From the NCBI GenBank assembly GCA_965229445.1, contig OZ245876.1, positions 2,108,001 to 2,172,000 of the forward strand: a stretch of 64,000 bases of DNA. Direction: 5' to 3'. Both the position numbers and the translations under genes were made by a program. Below, in pieces: positions 45,042 to 54,212 of this stretch. Under the pieces are notes generated by a model that ran no database searches, was not told where the DNA came from, and worked only from the letters and a program-made list of their open reading frames with translations. Source of the stretch: Owenweeksia sp965229445. GTDB taxonomy: Bacteria; Bacteroidota; Bacteroidia; Flavobacteriales; Schleiferiaceae. The stretch's first letter is position 1, and each line of letters starts with the position of its first letter.

Positions 45042-47009
45042 TCAGGCCTTCGAAACATAATACACGGTCATTGCCCCCTTTCCTTTTACATCAATCTTAC
45101 CCCTCTCTTCAAAATCCAGGTCGGTGTTATCTTTTAACAGATTATAAGTAGCCTCACTGATATTTACTTTACCAACAGACCCATGGCTCTCCATGCGTGC
45201 AGCAGTGTTCACTGTATCACCCCAGATGTCATATTGAAATTTCTTTACGCCAACAATACCTGCCACTACGGGACCGGTATGGATACCCACTCTCATCTGA
45301 AATGCGGGTCTTCCAAGAGCCTTCAACTTCTTGTGCCTGGCTTCAATAAAAGCTTGCATCTCAAGCGCCGCTTTCACCACATCCTTTGGTTCAGACGTCT
45401 TAGGATCATGAAGCCCACCCGCGGCCATGTACGCATCACCAATGGTCTTAATTTTTTCAATATTGTAGCTGTTGATAATCTCATCAAATGTTCTGAAGCA
45501 GGTATTGATCTCTTCCACCAACTCTTTTGCAGAAAGCTTTTCAGCGGTTTGAGTGAACGCCACAAAATCGGTAAACAATACCGTTACATCTTCAAAGTCT
45601 TTGGCTTCACTCTTACCATTCAGCTTGAGTTCTGCGGCAACTTCCTCCGGTAATATATTATGCAGCAATCTGTCTGACCGATCCCGTTCTTTTGATATCA
45701 GGTCATGTGATTTACGCACGTACAGCCACCTACTGTAAAAGCCACCGGCAAGGATAAGAAACAGCACTCCACCGGCCAGTGACCAGTTTTTCGATTGCTG
45801 TTCCCTGCGCACCTCTTGCTGGTGCTGTTCTTCAATTATTCGGGCCTTTTCAATATTGGCAAGGCTATCCTCCAACATTAACTTTTGAAATTCCATTTTC
45901 TGAAGCTCCATGGCCGTTTCTTCATGATCCAATGAGTCTTCAATTTCTTGTAAGACTTCGTAGAACAGTAAGGCTTGGCCGGTATTTCCTACCGCCTTGT
46001 AGCTCTCATACAAACACTTGCATCCTTTCTTTTTCACTGCCAAGCCTTTGATTTTCACAGCCATGTCATACGCCTTGAGACAGTTTTTGATGGCCTGGAC
46101 GTACTGCTGCTGGTCATAAAAGTTTCGGCCAATATTGGAATAGGTTGAGGATACCCCGTGTTCATCACCAATAGTCTCTTTAATGCTCAAACTCTTTAGG
46201 TAATATTGATGAGCCTTATCAAATTCCTGCTTCTTACCATAGGCATTACCAATATTGTTTAAGGCATTGGCCAGTCCACCCTTATAATCGAGGCTGTCGA
46301 AAATATGGGCGCTATGCTTGAAGTAATTTAATGAAACTTCATGCTTCTCCAGGTCTAAATAGACATTTCCCATATTCCCGTATATAATGGCCTGCCTTAG
46401 TTTATCCGTTGGGTTCATCAGGTCAAGCGCCTTCTGAAAATATTCCAGAGCCTTGTCATAGTTCATTTGCCGGCTGTAAATGACCCCAATATTTCCTAAA
46501 GTGGTAACTATGCCATGGGAGTCGGCATGTTTCTCTTTATAAGCAAGGCTTAATTGGTAAAAACCAAGCGCCTTTGGATAATTACCCAGCTGCTTGTACA
46601 CCAGGCCGCAATTGTTGTGGATATCAGCCAAAGCCTGACCATCAGAAATTGTTTCATAGAGTTTTTCGCTTGTGGCATAATGTTTCAACGCATTAAAATA
46701 TTTTCCCGCCAGGTACTGGCAGTTACCCTTTAGGTATTCCCCTCTGGCCTGATAGGATAAATTATTTATTGTTTTGGCGTAATCCATCATTTGATCTGCC
46801 AGCTTCATGGCTGAGTCGGGTTGTGATCGCATAAATCCCTTTCTGAGGTAGGTATCGAAGGCTGCTAATCGCACAGAGTCTGGTTTGGTGTCATCTTGCC
46901 ATACCTGGAAAAGAGAATCGAGTTGCGATGGCTGGGCTCGCAATGAGATGGCTGTAAAGACGAAAACTAGTGCGAGTAAAGCTAAAGTGAGCTTGGTTGA
47001 TCGTGGCAT
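45042..47009 (-). CDS. TPR-domain class III adenylate cyclase
   Basis: A 655-residue protein: signal peptide to about residue 25, TPR repeats from about 60 to 350 in the periplasm, a coiled coil (360-405), one membrane helix (409-425), a short signalling helix (HNILPEEVAAELK), and a class III cyclase domain (470-655). Metal-binding aspartates are Asp481 (LFTDFVAF) and Asp525 (IGDAYMAAGG). Lys521 and Asp594 (QYDIWGDTVNTAARM) are the pair that selects ATP, and Arg605 is the transition-state arginine. It should make cAMP in response to an envelope signal sensed by the TPRs. Confidence 0.9.
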   Translation of the reverse strand: MPRSTKLTLALLALVFVFTAISLRAQPSQLDSLFQVWQDDTKPDSVRLAAFDTYLRKGFMRSQPDSAMKLADQMMDYAKTINNLSYQARGEYLKGNCQYLAGKYFNALKHYATSEKLYETISDGQALADIHNNCGLVYKQLGNYPKALGFYQLSLAYKEKHADSHGIVTTLGNIGVIYSRQMNYDKALEYFQKALDLMNPTDKLRQAIIYGNMGNVYLDLEKHEVSLNYFKHSAHIFDSLDYKGGLANALNNIGNAYGKKQEFDKAHQYYLKSLSIKETIGDEHGVSSTYSNIGRNFYDQQQYVQAIKNCLKAYDMAVKIKGLAVKKKGCKCLYESYKAVGNTGQALLFYEVLQEIEDSLDHEETAMELQKMEFQKLMLEDSLANIEKARIIEEQHQQEVRREQQSKNWSLAGGVLFLILAGGFYSRWLYVRKSHDLISKERDRSDRLLHNILPEEVAAELKLNGKSEAKDFEDVTVLFTDFVAFTQTAEKLSAKELVEEINTCFRTFDEIINSYNIEKIKTIGDAYMAAGGLHDPKTSEPKDVVKAALEMQAFIEARHKKLKALGRPAFQMRVGIHTGPVVAGIVGVKKFQYDIWGDTVNTAARMESHGSVGKVNISEATYNLLKDNTDLDFEERGKIDVKGKGAMTVYYVSKA

Positions 47010-47464
47010 GGCAGGAGACTAGATTGCTATTAAAGGTAATTAATCTGACTTAGCTATATGGATTTGATCTGCCATAATTGATGATGGGTTTCACTGATGG
47101 TGGCCGCGATATTGAGTTTTTTCCCAGGCCAATGTATAGCCGCTTCCTCTAGCCAGCCCTCGCTTTATGCGCAATGTCTTGATGGTTGGGTGGCAGGGAT
47201 TGCTCTGTGATCCTTATCCCCTCCTCATTACCTATGAAAAGCTGTACCCCTTAACTTGTATGGATTATCCGCTGCGAAAGTGATCCTCTGCCCTTCATGT
47301 TACCAATGTAATCACTCTATAGATTTCAAAGAAACGCCAATCCTAATTCCATTTTACTTTCACTTTGAAATAGTATACCTTGGCGAAAAGGAGACTTAAT
47401 TCGTAGAGCGTTGGCCTCTGCCGGATATACTTAAAATCACCAAACTTCACTTATATACTGCTTA
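47010..47464. other. Intergenic stretch between divergent genes
   Basis: 455 bp between the cyclase start and the Usp-like start. Nothing is coding. The segment 47205-47246 resembles one at 58246-58286 (shared TGTGATCCTTA, CCTCCT and ATGAAAAGC blocks). Confidence 0.5.
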
Positions 47465-48277
47465 ATGAAAGCTTTTGAAGGAAATCTGGATGTATTTGGA
47501 TCCGTGTTTAACCGAGCTGTGAAGCATCACTATAAATTCGAACCAAAAGACTTGCATTCGATGATGATCATTGCAGATTCCAAAAATATTCAGACTCTTG
47601 ACCAATTTGGAAGCAGATACTGCGAGGACAGAGTACAATTTATATATAATACCGAGTTCCTTTGGTCAAATCTTATCCAGCTTATTGACAATACTAAACC
47701 AGATTTGTTGCTAATTCAAAGGCAGTTAGGAATGCATGCGGGTATTGAGTTTTCTTTGGGGCCATTATTGGTGAACCTGTCTCAGGAATTTGAAATTCCT
47801 ATTCTCGTATTACCCAGTCATCAGAAAGCTTATGAAATAAAGACTGTTCTAGCAGGGTTTGATCACAAGATAGATAACAGTCATTTGGTGAACCATTCGC
47901 TCATGTTAAAAATGGACATGGAGAACTTGCTTCTGGTCCATATTGAAGAAGAAAGTGTTTTCAACTATTATATGGATGCTATTACCAAGATTCCAGGGAT
48001 AAATACGGACTATGCAAAAACCAATATCGAAAAGACCATTCTTGATTTATCCGGCGACTTCTTTGACGATGTGATTGAGAGTTTATCCAACAAAAGATTT
48101 AAGGTGCATCAGTACTGCAGACTGGGAGATGTAGTAAAGGAATACCAGGCAATAGTCTCACAGCACAATGTTGATTTGATGGTTTTCGAGGCAGAAGATG
48201 ATTCTAAATTGGCGATGCACAGCTTGGGTCAATCCTTAGCTATACAATTTCCTCATATAGCAACATTGCTGGTATGA
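47465..48277 (+). CDS. Universal-stress-protein-like cytosolic protein coupled to a transporter
   Basis: A 270-residue soluble protein. Two halves each look like a degenerate Usp fold: the first has NTKPDLLLIQRQLG and a closing strand FEIPILVLPSH, the second begins IKTVLAGFD, with LLLVHIEEE, NVDLMVFEAEDD and the closing strand FPHIATLLV. The ATP-binding GxxGS loop of Usp proteins is not obvious, so it may not bind nucleotide. It overlaps the transporter gene by 4 bp (ATGA), which suggests it regulates or senses the state of that transporter. Confidence 0.65.
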   Translation: MKAFEGNLDVFGSVFNRAVKHHYKFEPKDLHSMMIIADSKNIQTLDQFGSRYCEDRVQFIYNTEFLWSNLIQLIDNTKPDLLLIQRQLGMHAGIEFSLGPLLVNLSQEFEIPILVLPSHQKAYEIKTVLAGFDHKIDNSHLVNHSLMLKMDMENLLLVHIEEESVFNYYMDAITKIPGINTDYAKTNIEKTILDLSGDFFDDVIESLSNKRFKVHQYCRLGDVVKEYQAIVSQHNVDLMVFEAEDDSKLAMHSLGQSLAIQFPHIATLLV

Positions 48278-49650
48278 TTCCATTAAGTACACAATTAGGT
48301 CAGGTATCACAAGGAGTAACCTTTCTGTTTGTCTTCATTCTTGGACTGATGATTTTAGCCTTGGCCCTCGAAACTAAAATTCATGCACATAAGTCGGTAA
48401 TCACAGGGGTCACCGCCGGACTGGCCTTGATCCTTGGACAAGCTCTCGGGATATTTGACGGCCTCGAGTCGCATAGCAGTCATATGAAGTTCTACATCAG
48501 TTTCATCGATTGGGGTGTGATTGCTATTATTCTCGGATCAAGTATATTCATTGATGTTACTTCCAAAAGTGGAATTTTCTCATGGTTAGCAATTAAACTT
48601 ACTAAAATGACCAAAGGAGATCCACTAGGGTTGCTCATCACCTACTCGGTGCTTACAGTGATATTTTCAGCATTGTTGAACAATGTTACGGCTATGTTGA
48701 TCATTGGTTCGCTTACGGTAGTATCACTCAAAAATCTTGATCGTAATGACTTATTGCTCGGGTTTCTGCTATGTGAAGGTTTATTAACAAACATCGGGGG
48801 CTTATTGACGTTAATCAGTTCAGTACCAAACATCATTGTTGGAAATACTGCTGGCATTTCATTTGCTACCTTCTTCCTGATTTCTGCACCTTATGTGGTT
48901 ATAGCTTCAGTAGTCACTATAATTATTTCCAGCAAACTGTTTAAAATTTCCTCACTTAATACCGAGGAAGAAAAAAATACTGCAGCCCTCCTGATCAATG
49001 ACTTTGACGAGAAGGAAGGAGTTTCTTCTGAATCATTTTTTGTACTTGGTTGGATTGCGTTTCTTTCATTTATCCTGATTCTAGCAACAACCGACCTCAT
49101 ACCATATGTCAGACAGTTGGGAATTGGCTTTGTTGCGATGTCTTTCGGAGTGATTATGCTCTTAAAAATTAAGAATAAGACTGAGATCACATATCGTGTA
49201 CTTGATTGGGATTTGTTGTTTTTCTTTGCTTTTCTCTTTGTTGTAATTGGTGTGATGGAACATGCTCAGGTTCTCAACCTGATAGGAGGATTTGTAGTGA
49301 AACTAATGGATTTGGGAAGTGAATCGGGACCGATTGCCTTACTATGGGCAAGTGCCATTGCCAGTTCCGTAACTGATAACATTCCCCTTGCTGCAATGCT
49401 GGCGAAGACCATGTCTTCACTTCCTGAATTTTCTCAGAATTTTTGGTGGTCAGTGATCTATGGGGCTAATCTTGGTGGAAATATCACACCAATTGGAAGC
49501 GCATCTACCGTTGTTGCAGTGACCGTCATCCAGAGGAATAATTTGAGCCTTTCCTTTATTCAATTTATAGTAAGGGCTTTGCCATTTGCAATCATACAGT
49601 TGATTTTAGCCAGCGGGTATGTTTATCTGATTGGATTGTTTCTGGCTTGA
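48274..49650 (+). CDS. Ion transporter of the NhaD/ArsB/SLC13 superfamily
   Basis: A 458-residue protein with about 11-12 membrane helices. The repeated hairpin motifs of the superfamily are present: SALLNNVTAMLIIGSLTVV in the first half, and SSVTDNIPLAAMLAK with GANLGGNITPIGSASTVVA in the second. Those Asn-Val-Thr and Thr-Asp-Asn-Ile-Pro motifs are also found in NhaD Na+/H+ antiporters. A citrate or arsenite transporter is possible, but no arsenic genes are near. It is translated together with the Usp-like protein. Confidence 0.8.
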   Translation: MIPLSTQLGQVSQGVTFLFVFILGLMILALALETKIHAHKSVITGVTAGLALILGQALGIFDGLESHSSHMKFYISFIDWGVIAIILGSSIFIDVTSKSGIFSWLAIKLTKMTKGDPLGLLITYSVLTVIFSALLNNVTAMLIIGSLTVVSLKNLDRNDLLLGFLLCEGLLTNIGGLLTLISSVPNIIVGNTAGISFATFFLISAPYVVIASVVTIIISSKLFKISSLNTEEEKNTAALLINDFDEKEGVSSESFFVLGWIAFLSFILILATTDLIPYVRQLGIGFVAMSFGVIMLLKIKNKTEITYRVLDWDLLFFFAFLFVVIGVMEHAQVLNLIGGFVVKLMDLGSESGPIALLWASAIASSVTDNIPLAAMLAKTMSSLPEFSQNFWWSVIYGANLGGNITPIGSASTVVAVTVIQRNNLSLSFIQFIVRALPFAIIQLILASGYVYLIGLFLA

Positions 49651-49769
49651 TATTTAGTAACAAAAATTAACGGCCATGAAACTTTGAATTGCATTAACCT
49701 GATAGCCATATTGCCATCAATACACTAGATTTGAATAATAACATTAATAAATTAATTTATAAATAATAT

Positions 49770-51137
49770 ATGTCTGATTCATTCGACCTTTTAGACCAAC
49801 TAGGTGACTCCAAAAAAGTAGAGAACCTCAAAGCCAAGATTGAAAAACAAAAATCTGCAGACATCGTGTCAAAACTCGATCAGATTGAATCGGATATTGA
49901 CAAGGCGGTCGCAGATCAACGGGACCCAGAGGAGATTGTATCTGGAATAATAGAGTCGAACTTTGAATCATTGAATGGTGACGTTACTCAGACAGAGCAA
50001 GATCTTCAGGAGCTTATGTTACACCTGCGTGGCATGCTCGATTCTTGTGGTGGCGAATTCTCAAAGCTTCAAGAGCTAAATGCTGAAGAATTAGGGTGGA
50101 TTGAGCAAGCCAAAAGAGCCTTGGCCAATGCGGAATCCGATCTTACTAATGCACGGGGAATGAGCAATGCCTGGAACATACTGTTTGGGTATAAAAATAG
50201 CCAGGTTGCTAAAAGAGAAAAAGGTTTACTTGATAGTCAGGCCAACCTTAAACATACTGAAGCGCGTGCCAATAAAAGCTATCGCGACAGATTGAAAAAC
50301 GCTGATATTGGCGAGTCATTAAACCGAGTCATTAGTCAGGTGCAGGGTATGGTTGGCATCATCGAGGATATGATTTTGGACGTTGAAAAGCAGATTGACG
50401 CCTTGAAAAACAGAAAGGAGTTGGCCTTTGAAACTAAAGAGAAGGCTGCTACGGTGATGCGAGATAAGAAGAAGGAACTCGAAGAAATTGAAGCCCAATT
50501 GAAGAGTGCGGAAAATGAGTTGATTGAACTCCCCAACAACAGTCCAGAATATACTGAGCAAGAGAAGAAAATTGCGGACCTTAGAGAGAAACGGGCTGGT
50601 GCTAAAGGCAATTACAATATTGCTTTGGGAATCTTTCAAAGTAAGGAGCGTTTTGTGGATCAAATCGTTATTCATCTCGAAGCACAAACTACTACCAAGA
50701 ACAACTTAAAACAACTCATCGGTCAACTTAAGAGTGATACGGAAGAGCGCGTCACTACTTATGAATCCGGACTTCAACTAATTCAAACGGCAACGGCTCA
50801 GGAAGCGGCTTCCCTCTATGAGGAGGCTGGGGTTAAAACAGATCAGAAAATCACTGAAATAGCTGCCAAAGTTCTCGTAAGCTCGGAGAAAGACCGCGTA
50901 GAACGCGTGAAGAAACACCCTAAAAGAATGACTGAATTGCACCAGGTGTTGGTAGCAATGGCCGAGGCTACTGCCAAGTATAAAGAAGAGGACGCTAAAC
51001 TAATGGAGGCGCACAGCAAGAAGTTCGGAATAGATATCCGAGAAACCTTCTCACATAGTCATGAAAATTCAGCAGATGAACCTCCTGTCACAGAGGAAAA
51101 AAACAAGGATTCCTCGGTAAATGATCTGATGGATTAA
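49770..51137 (+). CDS. Long coiled-coil protein, first gene of the AAA cassette
   Basis: A 455-residue hydrophilic protein with no signal or membrane segment. From about residue 20 to 410 it is almost wholly helical with heptad-like runs, especially 195-310 (KKKELEEIEAQLKSAENEL and following). A conserved-looking segment at about 130-145 (MSNAWNILFGYKNSQ) is the main break. The last 45 residues are acidic and disordered (EEKNKDSSVNDLMD). It may be a filament-like or scaffold substrate of the ATPase. Databases often label such proteins as microtubule-binding, which means only coiled coil. Unknown function. Confidence 0.7.
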   Translation: MSDSFDLLDQLGDSKKVENLKAKIEKQKSADIVSKLDQIESDIDKAVADQRDPEEIVSGIIESNFESLNGDVTQTEQDLQELMLHLRGMLDSCGGEFSKLQELNAEELGWIEQAKRALANAESDLTNARGMSNAWNILFGYKNSQVAKREKGLLDSQANLKHTEARANKSYRDRLKNADIGESLNRVISQVQGMVGIIEDMILDVEKQIDALKNRKELAFETKEKAATVMRDKKKELEEIEAQLKSAENELIELPNNSPEYTEQEKKIADLREKRAGAKGNYNIALGIFQSKERFVDQIVIHLEAQTTTKNNLKQLIGQLKSDTEERVTTYESGLQLIQTATAQEAASLYEEAGVKTDQKITEIAAKVLVSSEKDRVERVKKHPKRMTELHQVLVAMAEATAKYKEEDAKLMEAHSKKFGIDIRETFSHSHENSADEPPVTEEKNKDSSVNDLMD

Positions 51138-51154
51138 TCGGCTGATCTAAATCT

Positions 51155-52246
51155 ATGAATACTGCCGATATTTCAGATCATTTCACTCCGCTGGATAGAA
51201 GTGTGCTAGAGGGCAAGAGTGCCTACAATGATTATTTCCGTTATGTGAAATTTGCTCTCGAGCAATTCATCAATTCATTAGATAATTATAAGGGTGATGA
51301 ACCTTATGAGGCGAAGATCATCAAAGATTTTTCCCAAAGGCTGCTGAACTCTATTGAGGTGCTAGCATTAAAGTACGCCTTTAACGATACGCACCCTATG
51401 TTAATTGATCTTACAGAATCAGGATTCCCCAATCACATGGAATTCAAACGTTTATATAATGACTTGCACCGAAAGGCGGAACAACTCAGAAATGGCCCTA
51501 ACTCTGAAACGCTAAAAACACTTATTCTGGATCAAATGATCCGCAGTAAAACAGAGCCTATTCGGCTACTTAAGCAAATAAGTAAACGTACTTATTTTGA
51601 GTTGATAGATGCGACGAAACTATATCTGGAACACAATTCCGGAAAGCTTATTCTATTGTCGAAAGGCAGGAATTTTCATCGAAAATATCTTTATAGCTGG
51701 GCATCATTTGACACCGTTACAAACAGACCTTACATCTATATGTTAGTGTTTGAACATTACCGAGAAAATGTGGCTGCAGAAAAGGCTCTTCACAGTAAAG
51801 ATTTTGTAGATAGTATTAAAAGGATAACTCATAATACTGCCCCCCTGAAAGTAATGATATCTGATATAGATGCCTTGAATGATCTAATAAGACCAAAAAT
51901 TCTCAAAAGAGTAGCTATTGGACCCATATATGGTCAGTATTCTCAGGATGAACATCCATTTAGCCAGTTGCTTAAAAAGCAATTCGACTTTCAGGATTTT
52001 ATCTTTCGCTATAATGCGGAGGTGATCTTCTCAGTAGGCCAACAGCGAAAGGAAAGCTTTCTCTCTAAGGGCGAATTGAGACAAATCTTCTATATCGATG
52101 AGTCTAATAAGGAATGTATGGAGAAAATGATTTCCAAGCTACATAAATATAGTATTACCAGTCACCCAGTTTGGCAATATCTGAGCGAATACCATCCGGA
52201 AACCTTAAACGAATTAGCAGTTCCACCCTATATATATCAATATTGA
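51155..52246 (+). CDS. Unrecognised soluble protein of the AAA cassette
   Basis: A 363-residue protein, 17 bp after the coiled-coil gene and 4 bp before the AAA gene. No signal, membrane helix or catalytic motif recognised. The first 170 residues are helical (KFALEQFINSLDNY, FSQRLLNSIEVLALKYAF), with a more mixed, beta-containing second part (PYIYMLVFEHY, PLKVMISDIDALND, EVIFSVGQQRKE). The spacing places it in the same transcript; it may be an adaptor for the ATPase. Confidence 0.6.
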   Translation: MNTADISDHFTPLDRSVLEGKSAYNDYFRYVKFALEQFINSLDNYKGDEPYEAKIIKDFSQRLLNSIEVLALKYAFNDTHPMLIDLTESGFPNHMEFKRLYNDLHRKAEQLRNGPNSETLKTLILDQMIRSKTEPIRLLKQISKRTYFELIDATKLYLEHNSGKLILLSKGRNFHRKYLYSWASFDTVTNRPYIYMLVFEHYRENVAAEKALHSKDFVDSIKRITHNTAPLKVMISDIDALNDLIRPKILKRVAIGPIYGQYSQDEHPFSQLLKKQFDFQDFIFRYNAEVIFSVGQQRKESFLSKGELRQIFYIDESNKECMEKMISKLHKYSITSHPVWQYLSEYHPETLNELAVPPYIYQY

Positions 52247-52250
52247 CTAA

Positions 52251-54212
52251 ATGGAGAAAACAGATTCATCTTTACTGATCATTAAAGAAGAACACCTTGA
52301 AGAATACAAGGAGGAAGTGACCAATTACCTGAAAATGGTGGGTTGGATCACAGATGTTAAGAAAGCAAAAGGTGAAATTGACTTGTCTTTTCTGATTCAC
52401 GCAGGTAAAGCATTGAATATCAATGAAACAGATGAGCTTTCTATCATTCGTAACGCTATTCGCATCAGTAAGGATCGGATAATTCTGAGTAATACTTCAA
52501 ATGTTATTCTTAATGCGCTAAAGAAGGGATTTAGTATCGGAAAGTACCTGGCCACACAATATGCACGAAGTTCGGGACTGGAATTACTCCTTCAAAAGAA
52601 TAAGGATGGCAGTTTACACCAATCTGAAATGCCAGAATTTCATGATAAATGGCAAACCCAATCCGCCGTACTCTTAATGTCGGCTTCTAATTACGTACTA
52701 TATGCCCTTCGTGACCACAGGGCAGAAGAAACAAGTTCCATAAATATTGATTTTAATGGGATACCAGAGGTCAATCTCAATCGGCCATCCAAAGCACTGC
52801 AGTGCGCTTTGTATTACTATGCTGCCTACCTGGAGCGATCAGGGGTTGTAAATGACGACCTTCATTTTCTCAAGATTACCCACCTATTTTTTGAACGTTT
52901 AACTGAAGAGCTGAAGCTGAGAAGAGATGGCTTTAAGTATGTTGAGTCCTTTACTGACAATCATTATAAACTAGAGAAAACAGATTTTGTGGTTCAAGGA
53001 TTTGAAACGGTGTCCACCAGTGTTACTGTGGGGATGAGTTTCAACCATGTGGAGATGGAAGATATTGTTGCCAATAAGGAGGCCAAGCACCTTTTTCAGC
53101 GGTATGCCGAACGATTGATGTGCTATGATATGGAAACACGACGTAACCCCTTGAATGAGCTGGGAGGTCTTCCAAATGTTACTATGGCGGACGGAAAGCC
53201 AGGTACCGGAAAGAGTATGCTCATAGCCGCAACAGCTACCTTGCTAAAGGAGCGTTGTGATATGCTTGGCTATAATTTCTTTTTTTGGCCTTTACCGGAG
53301 AATATCGTTTCTACCTATCAGGGTGGTACAGCCGAAAGAGCTATGGAATGGTTTAAACCCATGCGAGATCCAAGTAAGATCATCTTTGCTCCCATTGATG
53401 ATGCAGAAAACAATCTTGAAGAGCGAACAAGGCGAGGTGTTTCCTCGGGAGTTAGGGAGTTTATTGGTGTGTTTTTGAGAAATACTGAAGGTGCTTATGC
53501 GGTTAGTTACGGCAACCGATTGATCAGCCTTTTCACAAATATTCCGGATCAAATAGATAAGGCAGTGCTCTCAAGGATTCAAATGCGCGTAAGAATGGAT
53601 GGCGCCGGTACGGACAAAGATTTTATTGATCAGGATTATCTGTGGTGGCGCAAGTATGAAAACCTGGAAGAAGGATTTGTAAATTCACCACCCCCCTCAG
53701 GATATGAGTACATGGCCAGCCAGAAAAGGCCGGATTCACTCAATGATCTTCTCAGCCACAACTATGAGTTCACAAATCAGGATGTAAAGGCCATATTTGA
53801 AGAGACCATGTCAGTTTCCCATACCCATTCGCATGACTTTTTTGGTGATTTCTATTCCGCGATTCAAAGGAAATACCCTTTTTTCTCGTCAAGAGATCTA
53901 AGGAACATTCAGAAAGCAGTTGATGCAAGGGTGATTGATTTTGATCTACCAGAAATATGGTGGGAAAGACCGGAGGATTTTTTTCACAAGGATTATGACA
54001 CCAAGCTTGAAATGCTTAAAGTACTCATGAAGGAAAATCTGAAAGGTTCAAACTTCTCACAACTTAGGCTTTATGAGGCACTTAATTATATTGAGACGTC
54101 GGTTAGAATAAATGAGACTGGCATAAATCGGGAGATCAAGGAGGCTGCCAAACGACTGTATATTCAATCTCAAGCTCGCGAACTGGCAAGTAAAGGTCAA
54201 ATCCATGATTAA
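52251..54212 (+). CDS. Classical AAA ATPase with large unrecognised N-terminal region
   Basis: A 653-residue protein. The ATPase domain covers about residues 295-455: Walker A GKPGTGKS (315-322), a pore-loop-like STYQGGTAERA (354-364) with Tyr356, Walker B KIIFAPIDDAEN (Asp383, Asp384), a sensor-1-like Asn430 (FTNIPDQIDKAV), and an arginine-finger candidate in AVLSRI (Arg442). The pore aromatic suggests a hexamer that threads or pulls a protein partner. The N-terminal 290 residues are unrecognised and helical, and the C-terminal 190 residues hold lid helices plus an extra region. Its stop overlaps the next gene by 8 bp. Confidence 0.85.
   Translation: MEKTDSSLLIIKEEHLEEYKEEVTNYLKMVGWITDVKKAKGEIDLSFLIHAGKALNINETDELSIIRNAIRISKDRIILSNTSNVILNALKKGFSIGKYLATQYARSSGLELLLQKNKDGSLHQSEMPEFHDKWQTQSAVLLMSASNYVLYALRDHRAEETSSINIDFNGIPEVNLNRPSKALQCALYYYAAYLERSGVVNDDLHFLKITHLFFERLTEELKLRRDGFKYVESFTDNHYKLEKTDFVVQGFETVSTSVTVGMSFNHVEMEDIVANKEAKHLFQRYAERLMCYDMETRRNPLNELGGLPNVTMADGKPGTGKSMLIAATATLLKERCDMLGYNFFFWPLPENIVSTYQGGTAERAMEWFKPMRDPSKIIFAPIDDAENNLEERTRRGVSSGVREFIGVFLRNTEGAYAVSYGNRLISLFTNIPDQIDKAVLSRIQMRVRMDGAGTDKDFIDQDYLWWRKYENLEEGFVNSPPPSGYEYMASQKRPDSLNDLLSHNYEFTNQDVKAIFEETMSVSHTHSHDFFGDFYSAIQRKYPFFSSRDLRNIQKAVDARVIDFDLPEIWWERPEDFFHKDYDTKLEMLKVLMKENLKGSNFSQLRLYEALNYIETSVRINETGINREIKEAAKRLYIQSQARELASKGQIHD

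Noticed and set aside
48274..49650. Arsenite pump ArsB
   Set aside because: The superfamily fits, but no arsR, arsC or arsA gene is near; NhaD/SLC13-like is the safer call.
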